A stretch of DNA of 5,159 nt, from contig JAPKCR010000231.1 in the NCBI GenBank assembly GCA_026421135.1, positions 1 through 5,159 of the forward strand, read 5' to 3'. This DNA is from Sulfitobacter sp. (lineage in GTDB: Bacteria > Pseudomonadota > Alphaproteobacteria > Rhodobacterales > Rhodobacteraceae). Positions 1 to 4,512 of this stretch are shown here, piece after piece. Within the stretch, counting starts at the first letter, position 1; each line of letters opens with the position of its first letter. The position numbers were made by a program, and so were the translations under genes. Below the pieces are notes generated by a model, which did not search any database, was not told where the DNA came from, and was given only the letters and a program-made list of their open reading frames with translations.

Positions 1-425
1 CAATCATTGAAAAAGAGACGGGCGTGCCGGAAGAACGTCGGCAAGTGGCCAGTGTGTTCATCAATCGATTGAACCAAGGAATGCGGTTGCAGACTGACCC
101 TACGGTGATTTACGGGATCACTAAGGGCGAGGGTGTTTTGGGACGTGGATTGCGCCGCAGCGAATTGCGCGCAGAGACGCCGTATAACACCTATGTCATC
201 CCGGCATTGCCGCCGACGCCGATTGCAAACCCTGGTCGTGCAAGCTTGATGGCCGCTGCGCAACCTGTTGAAGAGGAATATGTTTTCTTTGTTGCGGATG
301 GCACGGGAGGGCATGCTTTTGCAGTGACCTTGGAAGAGCATAACCGCAATGTGGCCGCTTGGCGTGTGATTGAGGCCGAACGGGGTGCAGCGGCGGCTGG
401 TAATGCGTCTACGGGGGGCGACTGA
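1..425 (+). CDS. mltG: Endolytic murein transglycosylase MltG, C-terminal part (5' end outside window)
   Basis: This is the C-terminal 140 codons of an MltG/YceG-like protein; the first complete codon is at position 3 and the stop is TGA at 423-425. MltG is an inner-membrane lytic transglycosylase that cleaves nascent peptidoglycan strands inside the chain and is thought to set glycan length. The family signatures are plain: the IIEKETG segment at 3-23, whose glutamates correspond to the catalytic Glu region of the E. coli enzyme (E218), then VASVFINRL, GMRLQTDPTVIYG, YNTY, LPPTPIANPG, and the FVADGTGGHAF block near the end. The membrane anchor and LysM-like N-terminal domain lie upstream of the window. 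The tail is a short Ala/Gly-rich stretch after the conserved domain. In Rhodobacterales mltG commonly sits just before the GTA cluster, so it is a host housekeeping neighbour rather than a GTA gene. A terminator-like hairpin follows it only at 560. Confidence 0.95.
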   Translation, partial: IIEKETGVPEERRQVASVFINRLNQGMRLQTDPTVIYGITKGEGVLGRGLRRSELRAETPYNTYVIPALPPTPIANPGRASLMAAAQPVEEEYVFFVADGTGGHAFAVTLEEHNRNVAAWRVIEAERGAAAAGNASTGGD

Positions 426-447
426 TCCTGAGAATGGGGCGGGGATT

Positions 448-463
448 TTAAGAATTTCTTAAC
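448..463 (+). promoter_or_regulatory. Perfect CtrA-type binding box (TTAA-N7-TTAAC)
   Basis: The bases read TTAAGAATTTCTTAAC, an exact match to the CtrA consensus TTAA-N7-TTAAC, and the following bases (CAT) give the common TTAACCAT half-site. Positions 448-462 are also a perfect 7-bp inverted repeat around one central base. CtrA is the response regulator known to be needed for GTA expression in Rhodobacter and Dinoroseobacter. The box lies 23 bases after the mltG stop and its centre is about 85 bases upstream of the predicted transcription start. Assignment rests on the motif match only; binding is inferred. Confidence 0.6.
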
Positions 464-503
464 CATCGTAAGGGCTTGTAGGGTTTTGGTAACTTTGTTT
501 TCC

Positions 504-532
504 TTGACTTTGCGACCGCTCTGACGTAGATA
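504..532 (+). promoter_or_regulatory. Candidate sigma-70 promoter for the GTA operon
   Basis: A -35 element TTGACT (504-509) and a -10 element TAGATA (527-532) are separated by the ideal 17 bases. The -35 differs from TTGACA at one position; the -10 differs from TATAAT at two or more positions. Transcription would start near 539-540. It is the best promoter-like pair between mltG and orfg1 and lies downstream of the CtrA-type box. Oddly, the predicted start is only about 20 bases before the terminator hairpin at 560, so transcripts would have to read through it to reach the GTA genes. Confidence 0.5.
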
Positions 533-559
533 TCTAGGCATGCTAGACGAAATGGGCAG

Positions 560-593
560 ACGGCCCCGGATTAATTTCCGGTGGCCGTTTTTT
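560..593 (+). terminator. Strong intrinsic terminator upstream of orfg1
   Basis: The left arm ACGGCC-CCGG (560-569) pairs with CCGG-T-GGCCGT (578-588), giving a 10-bp GC-rich stem with one bulged T (582), an 8-base AT-rich loop (570-577) and a run of six T from 588 to 593. This has every mark of a rho-independent terminator on the + strand. It may end the mltG transcript, or, since it lies downstream of the candidate promoter at 504-532, act as a leader terminator (attenuator) of the GTA operon. Confidence 0.8.
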
Positions 594-601
594 CGTGTTC
601 G

Positions 602-626
602 CTCGGTTTTGGAGGTTCCAAACGAG
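602..626 (+). promoter_or_regulatory. Hairpin covering the GGAGG upstream of orfg1
   Basis: Bases 602-613 can pair with 617-626: the inner stem TTTGGA/TCCAAA (608-613 with 617-622) is perfect, with a GGT loop (614-616), and the stem continues as CTC/GAG plus a G-C pair with two single-base bulges (605, 607). The GGAGG motif at 611-615 lies in the stem and loop and would be hidden from the ribosome. A second purine-rich run, GAGAGG at 624-629, partly overlaps the 3' arm. No T-run follows, so it is not a terminator. A role in control of orfg1 translation is inference. Confidence 0.35.
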
Positions 627-630
627 AGGT

Positions 631-984
631 ATGAGCAAAATGACTATGATTACCCCGGAGCAAGAGATTGCTGAAAGCGAAGAGCATTTCAGAGCGCTTC
701 AGTCAGCAATCCGCGACCTGCGTCGCGAAATTCAGAGCCTGAAAGAACAGGCCATTTCCGGGGAGGAATTAAATGAAACTGCGGCGTCAAAGGCACTGGG
801 TAAAGCCAGCGGCATGGTGGCGACCTGCGTCAAAGTGGAGACCTATCTGAATGACTGTAGAAACAGGCAAGCGGGCATTGCCCGAGGGGGATATGCCCTT
901 GATCTGGACCGAGCGCGGGCTGAGATCGGGTGCAAGTTGGATCGGCTCCGCCGATGTGGCGCTGCAAAACCAGTTTCTGAATGA
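631..984 (+). CDS. GTA small terminase-like protein (orfg1 / TerS type)
   Basis: This 117-residue protein occupies the orfg1 slot directly before the large terminase. In R. capsulatus the orfg1 product was shown to be the GTA small terminase, which stimulates TerL-driven packaging. The sequence is mostly helical: residues about 8-41 are rich in Glu, Arg, Leu and Gln with heptad-like spacing (EEHFRALQSAIRDLRREI), suggesting a coiled coil, and a second helical region lies at about 90-109 (LDRARAEIGCKLDRLRR). No N-terminal helix-turn-helix of the kind phage TerS proteins use for pac-site recognition is visible, as expected for a GTA that packages DNA without strong sequence choice. Start: ATG 631 is the first ATG after the leader hairpin; ATG 640 (10 bases after GAGAGG) and ATG 646 are alternatives, and a GTG at 595 would lie in the terminator tail and is unlikely. 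The 3' end overlaps terL. The family is poorly conserved, so the assignment leans on position. Confidence 0.8.
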   Translation: MSKMTMITPEQEIAESEEHFRALQSAIRDLRREIQSLKEQAISGEELNETAASKALGKASGMVATCVKVETYLNDCRNRQAGIARGGYALDLDRARAEIGCKLDRLRRCGAAKPVSE

Positions 985-2263
985 ACTAGATCAGGGAGAG
1001 CTTATGGCTCTCCCTTTTTTGTTCGAGTTCTGGGCAATGCCGCATCAGCTGCCGCCCGAGGGCAACTGGCGTTCTTGGGTAATCATGGGCGGGCGCGGTG
1101 CGGGCAAAACGCGGGCCGGTGCCGAATGGGTCCGCGCGCAGGTAGAGGGCGCGCGGCCGTTGGATGCGGGGCGCTGCCGCCGCGTGGCACTGGTGGGCGA
1201 GACTATCGAACAGGTCCGCGAGGTGATGATCTTTGGTGACAGTGGAATTTTGGCTTGTTCGCCAGCGGACCGGCGGCCCGATTGGGAAGCCTCACGCAAG
1301 CGTCTGGTGTGGCCTAACGGGGCGGTGGCGTCGGTGCACACGGCCCATGATCCCGAAGGCTTGCGTGGCCCGCAGTTTGACGCCGCGTGGGTCGATGAAC
1401 TGGCAAAATGGAAGAAGGCCGAGGAAACATGGGACCAGTTGCAGTTCGCCTTGCGACTTGGCGATGATCCACGGGTTTGTGTGACGACTACGCCGCGCAA
1501 TGTGGGGGTGCTTAAGAAGTTGTTGGCATCACCGTCAACGGTCAGCACCCACGCACCGACCGAGGCAAACGCCGCGAATTTAGCGGGGTCGTTTCTGGAG
1601 GAGGTGCGCGCGCGCTATCGCGGGACGCGGCTGGGGCGTCAAGAGCTGGACGGAGTGCTGCTGGCGGATACGGAAGGCGCGCTGTGGACATCGGAGACAA
1701 TCGAAGGCGGGCGTGTGCGCGATTTGCCGGTGTTTGACCGGATTGTTGTAGGGGTCGACCCAGCAACGACGGCCGGGTCGGGATCAGATGAATGCGGGAT
1801 AGTGGTCGTAGGAGCCCAAACCAAAGGGCCGCCGCAGAATTGGCGCGCGGTCGTCTTGGCAGATTGCACCGTGCAGGGAGCCACGCCATCGGGATGGGCG
1901 CGGGCAGCCATTTCAGCGATGGAGCAGCATGGCGCGGACCGGTTGGTGGTCGAGACCAATCAGGGCGGGCTTATGGTGGGTGAGGTGCTGCGCCAGATAG
2001 ACCCGCTGGTGCCTTTGAAGTCGGTTCATGCATCACGGGGCAAGGTGGCTCGCGCCGAGCCTGTGGCAGCCTTGTACGAGCAGGGGCGGGTTGCCCATGT
2101 ACGAGGGCTGGACGCCTTGGAGGACCAGATGTGTCGGATGACGGCACGAGGGTACGAGGGTGCCGGATCACCTGACCGAGTTGATGCGCTGGTATGGGCC
2201 TTGCACGAGCTGATGATAGAGCCTGCGGCGCATTGGCGGTCACCGGGGGTTCGCTTGCTATGA
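893..2263 (+). CDS. terL: GTA large terminase / DNA-packaging ATPase-nuclease (orfg2)
   Basis: This is the packaging motor: an ATPase that drives host DNA through the portal into the prohead, plus a nuclease that cuts it at headful length. With the ATG at 893 the protein has 456 residues, near the usual GTA size. In order: the conserved lead-in FLFEFWAMPHQLPPEG; Walker A GGRGAGKT (residues 66-73); Walker B ending in DE (168-169, in FDAAWVDE); the coupling motif TTTP (198-201). The C-terminal RNase H-like nuclease has Asp289 in VVGVDPATT, Glu354 in LVVETN, and Asp428/Asp431 in SPDRVDALVWAL. All expected catalytic residues are present. The start is uncertain: ATG 893 has GAGG five bases upstream, ATG 851 would add 14 residues, and ATG 1004 has a good AGGGAG but would drop conserved residues (SGASWIGSADVALQNQFL) that I believe homologues keep. 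With 893 the gene overlaps orfg1 by 92 bases, implying translational coupling. The stop overlaps an ATG in the portal frame (ATGA at 2260). Confidence 0.95.
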   Translation: MPLIWTERGLRSGASWIGSADVALQNQFLNELDQGELMALPFLFEFWAMPHQLPPEGNWRSWVIMGGRGAGKTRAGAEWVRAQVEGARPLDAGRCRRVALVGETIEQVREVMIFGDSGILACSPADRRPDWEASRKRLVWPNGAVASVHTAHDPEGLRGPQFDAAWVDELAKWKKAEETWDQLQFALRLGDDPRVCVTTTPRNVGVLKKLLASPSTVSTHAPTEANAANLAGSFLEEVRARYRGTRLGRQELDGVLLADTEGALWTSETIEGGRVRDLPVFDRIVVGVDPATTAGSGSDECGIVVVGAQTKGPPQNWRAVVLADCTVQGATPSGWARAAISAMEQHGADRLVVETNQGGLMVGEVLRQIDPLVPLKSVHASRGKVARAEPVAALYEQGRVAHVRGLDALEDQMCRMTARGYEGAGSPDRVDALVWALHELMIEPAAHWRSPGVRLL

Positions 2264-2439
2264 CGAGGGTACGTGTGGTGCGCCGGTCCTTCGGGGAGAG
2301 TTTGTTTGGCAATATGAACTGGGGCGGTGTTGCGGGGGATGCGTACGGTCAGTTTTGGCAGCGTAAAGGCTTTGGTGGCATTTTGAATATGCGGACGATG
2401 CGCAGCAGTTCAGCGAAGTGGGCACAGGAGTGGGGCGAT
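2260..2439 (+). other. 60-codon open stretch in frame with the portal gene; possible portal N-terminal extension
   Basis: An ATG at 2260 overlaps the terL stop as ATGA and opens a frame that runs without a stop into the portal gene at 2440. The predicted 60 residues are Gly-, Trp- and Arg-rich (for example GVAGDAYGQFWQRKGFGG). Third positions are about two-thirds G or C by my count, which looks coding. Neither of the other two + frames stays open across it: one stops at an ATATGA about 50 bases in, the other at a TAA about 100 bases in. The portal family normally begins close to MVFDFLRRG at 2440, which has its own AGGAG, so this could be an N-terminal extension made by coupled translation, a remnant of a small gene, or an untranslated spacer. 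I do not recognise the peptide. Confidence 0.4.
2426..2430 (+). promoter_or_regulatory. Ribosome-binding site that favours the portal start at 2440
   Basis: AGGAG lies nine bases before the ATG at 2440. It is a better site than anything before the alternative ATG at 2260, where only a GGGGG run near 2244-2248 is seen. It supports a portal of 392 residues, the usual length for this family. Confidence 0.6.
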
Positions 2440-3618
2440 ATGGTTTTTGATTTTCTAAGGCGCGGGGCGGCGGTTGATCTGCCCGAGCGTAAGGCATCGG
2501 CCACCGGGCCGGTGGTTGCCTATCAGACCAGTGGACGTGTGGCATGGAGCCCACGTGATGCAGTGAGCCTGACGCGGATTGGTTTTTGTGGAAATCCTGT
2601 TGGATTCCGGTCGGTCAAGTTGATTGCCGAGGCTGCCGCTGCTTTGCCACTGGTATTGCAGGATGCCGAGCGGCGCTATGACACCCATCCGTTGTTGGAT
2701 TTGGTGAGCCGCCCCAATGGTGCGCAAGGACGGGCTGAATTGCTGGAAGCGCTGTTTGGTCAGTTGCTGCTGTCGGGAAATGGCTATGTCGAGGCTGTTG
2801 GTGGTGACGCGGGCGTGCCAGCCGAACTGCACGTGTTGAGATCTGACCGGATGTCGGTGGTACCCGGTGCGGATGGGTGGCCAGTGGCTTATGAATATGC
2901 GGTAGGTGGCCGCAAGCACCGGTTTGATGCCAGCGGCCCGCTGGTCCCGGTGTGTCACATCAAGAATTTCCATCCTCAGGACGATCACTATGGGTTTAGT
3001 CCCATGCAGGCCGCGGCGATGGCGATGGATGTGCATAATTCAGCTTCCAGGTGGAGCAAGGCACTGCTGGACAACGCAGCACGCCCATCAGGCGCGATCA
3101 TTTACCGAGGGGCCGAAGGTCAGGGAAAATTGAGTGATGACCAGTACAACCGTTTGGTGACCGAAATGGAGAGCCATCATCAGGGGGCGCGCAATGCGGG
3201 GCGGCCGATGTTGCTGGAAGGCGGGCTTGATTGGAAGCCTATGGGGTTCTCACCCTCGGATATGGAGTTTCATAAAACCAAGGAGGCCGCTGCGCGCGAG
3301 ATTGCGTTGGCCTTTGGGGTGCCGCCTATGTTGCTGGGAATCGCGGGGGATGCGACCTATGCCAACTACCAAGAGGCGCACCGAGCCTTTTATCGGCTGA
3401 CGGTGTTGCCTTTGGCCACCCGCGTGACAGCGGCGCTGGCGCAGTGGTTATCCGGCTTTTCAGGCGAGGTGGTCGCGCTGAAGCCGGATCTGGACCAGGT
3501 ATCCGCATTGGCACAGGAACGGGATGCGCAATGGGCGCGTGTGGCCAGCGCCGAATTCCTAAGCGAGGCGGAGAAGCGCAGCCTTCTGGGTTTGCCAGCG
3601 GTGGCGGCTGATGCGTGA
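2440..3618 (+). CDS. GTA portal protein, HK97/phage_portal family (orfg3)
   Basis: The portal is the twelve-subunit ring at one vertex of the head through which DNA enters and leaves and to which the terminase and later the tail adaptor bind. From ATG 2440 the protein is 392 residues, close to the 396 I recall for the R. capsulatus GTA portal. Recognisable family blocks are KASATGPVVAYQTSGRVAWSPRD (about residues 18-40, seen in pieces), LTRIGFCGNPVGFRSVKLIAEAAAALPL (44-71), HPLLDLVSRPN (83-93), LFGQLLLSGNGYVEAV (105-120), the YGFSPMQAAAMAMDVHN region (184-200), and AREIALAFGVPPMLLGIAGDATYANYQEA (285-313), typical of HK97-like portals. No signal peptide or membrane helix is seen. Start choice: AGGAG at 2426-2430 and family length favour 2440, but the frame is open back to an ATG at 2260 overlapping the terL stop, which would give 452 residues. 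The 3' end overlaps orfg3.5 by 8 bases. Confidence 0.95.
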   Translation: MVFDFLRRGAAVDLPERKASATGPVVAYQTSGRVAWSPRDAVSLTRIGFCGNPVGFRSVKLIAEAAAALPLVLQDAERRYDTHPLLDLVSRPNGAQGRAELLEALFGQLLLSGNGYVEAVGGDAGVPAELHVLRSDRMSVVPGADGWPVAYEYAVGGRKHRFDASGPLVPVCHIKNFHPQDDHYGFSPMQAAAMAMDVHNSASRWSKALLDNAARPSGAIIYRGAEGQGKLSDDQYNRLVTEMESHHQGARNAGRPMLLEGGLDWKPMGFSPSDMEFHKTKEAAAREIALAFGVPPMLLGIAGDATYANYQEAHRAFYRLTVLPLATRVTAALAQWLSGFSGEVVALKPDLDQVSALAQERDAQWARVASAEFLSEAEKRSLLGLPAVAADA

Positions 3619-3835
3619 GGGAACCCATCTGGACCAGTTCGAATGTGCGCCGGGGTTACGATTGCAAGCACATGAGCGGGTGAGTGCGATCCATCACGAG
3701 AACCTTTTGCAGCGGCTGGACCGGTTGGAGGAGATGATCGAGCGGCTGGAGCGGCGTCTGTGGCTTGCGGTCTATGGGGTCGTGGCGGTCATCCTGGCGC
3801 AAGGGGTACAATCGTTTCTGGTGGTCCAGCCCTAG
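3611..3835 (+). CDS. GTA head formation protein, RCAP_rcc01685 family (orfg3.5)
   Basis: This 74-residue protein sits between portal and prohead protease, the position of orfg3.5 in the R. capsulatus cluster, and matches the kind of sequence grouped as the rcc01685 family. Its start ATG at 3611 overlaps the portal stop (ATGCGTGA), so it is probably translated by coupling. Residues 1-20 are polar; residues about 26-50 (IHHENLLQRLDRLEEMIERLERRL) form a strong heptad-patterned amphipathic helix, likely a coiled coil; residues about 51-72 (LWLAVYGVVAVILAQGVQSFLVV) are hydrophobic enough to be one membrane-spanning helix. The arrangement predicts an N-terminal cytoplasmic coiled coil anchored by a C-terminal membrane segment. 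The exact role is unknown to me; a link of head assembly to the membrane is inference. It ends with TAG at 3833-3835, the only TAG stop among the genes here. Confidence 0.8.
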   Translation: MREGTHLDQFECAPGLRLQAHERVSAIHHENLLQRLDRLEEMIERLERRLWLAVYGVVAVILAQGVQSFLVVQP

Positions 3836-3850
3836 GGAATTGAATTTCAA

Positions 3851-3856
3851 AGGAGA
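3851..3856 (+). promoter_or_regulatory. Strong Shine-Dalgarno site for the prohead protease
   Basis: AGGAGA lies 5-6 bases before the ATG at 3862, in the 26-base gap after orfg3.5. It fixes the protease start and, unlike the coupled starts upstream, gives the protease independent initiation. Confidence 0.75.
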
Positions 3857-3861
3857 CAGTC

Positions 3862-4512
3862 ATGGAAAGTGACATGATTAACCCCGTCCATTGGTCGGGG
3901 AACGAAGGTGGCTTGCCTGCGATTAGCGGTGGTCTTGAGCACAAGTTCGCCCGTTTCGGGGACGGGATTACTGTGGAGGGTGGCACCGAGATTAGTGGAT
4001 ACGCCAGTCTGTTCGGCGCAGCCGACCAAGGTGGGGATGTTGTGAGCAAGGGGGCCTATACCGCGTCACTTGCCGCGGGGAGCAAAGCCGGACGCAGGAT
4101 CAAGATGTTGTGGCAGCACGATCCCAGTCAGCCCATCGGCGTATGGGACGAGGTGCGCGAAGACGCCCGCGGTCTGTGGGTCAAGGGGCGCATTCTGGAG
4201 AGTGTGGCGCGGGGGCGTGAAGCCGCTGCTTTGATTGCGGCGGGGGCCATTGACGGATTGAGCATCGGCTATCGCACGGTGCGGGCTGCAAAGAACGATG
4301 CAGGCCAGCGAATGCTGACTGAGCTGGACCTTTGGGAGGTGTCACTGGTGACCTTTCCAATGCTGCCCACGGCACGTGTCACGGCAAAGAGTGACTTCGT
4401 CGCGGTGGGGGACGTGATGCGCGAGATGGCAGAAGCGTTTGAAGAGGCGCGGGCTCAGATGAAAGCCAGAGAGCCCCGGCCGAAATTTCCAACTTTAACT
4501 AAGGGTATGTGA
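3862..4512 (+). CDS. GTA prohead protease, HK97 family (orfg4)
   Basis: This 216-residue serine protease (peptidase family U35/S78 type, herpesvirus-assemblin-like fold) is packaged inside the procapsid and removes the N-terminal part of the capsid protein during maturation. The core runs from GTEISGYASLFG (about residue 41) to FPMLPTARVTAKS (about 165-177). The expected catalytic residues are visible: His86 in KMLWQHDPSQPIGVW, Ser134 in IDGLSIGYR, and a likely Glu159 in LDLWEVSLVTFPM. About 30 residues precede the usual start of the domain (LEHKFARFGDG), a little longer than GTA relatives I recall (around 185 residues). The C-terminal 35 residues are charged and probably a flexible or helical tail (MREMAEAFEEARAQMKAREPRPK). 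The start at 3862 has a clear AGGAGA. The capsid gene follows with no gap, so enzyme and substrate are co-expressed. Confidence 0.95.
   Translation: MESDMINPVHWSGNEGGLPAISGGLEHKFARFGDGITVEGGTEISGYASLFGAADQGGDVVSKGAYTASLAAGSKAGRRIKMLWQHDPSQPIGVWDEVREDARGLWVKGRILESVARGREAAALIAAGAIDGLSIGYRTVRAAKNDAGQRMLTELDLWEVSLVTFPMLPTARVTAKSDFVAVGDVMREMAEAFEEARAQMKAREPRPKFPTLTKGM

Noticed and set aside
448..462. The AT-rich inverted repeat read as a terminator of mltG
   Set aside because: The stem is short, almost all A/T with a one-base centre, and no T-run follows; a protein-binding box fits better.
191..541. 116-codon open frame on the minus strand across the mltG end and the intergenic region
   Set aside because: It covers the reverse of conserved MltG sequence and the CtrA-type box and promoter; the product has no recognisable features.
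595..630. GTG start at 595 adding 12 residues to orfg1
   Set aside because: It lies directly after the terminator T-run and within the leader hairpin region, with no Shine-Dalgarno at a useful distance; the ATGs at 631-646 are more likely.
1045..1548. 167-codon open frame on the minus strand opposite terL
   Set aside because: It lies antisense to the TerL ATPase domain, its composition is Ser/Pro/Arg-rich as expected of a shadow frame, and no domain is recognisable.
2455..3036. 193-codon open frame on the minus strand opposite the portal gene
   Set aside because: It is wholly inside the well-supported portal gene, has no family signature and lacks a plausible ribosome-binding site; long antisense frames are common in GC-rich DNA.
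3194..3400. Plus-strand frames of 63-83 codons inside terL and portal (1233-1484, 1792-1983, 2906-3133, 3194-3400)
   Set aside because: All are out-of-frame shadows of strongly conserved genes, with Arg/Trp/Cys-rich products and no independent initiation signals.
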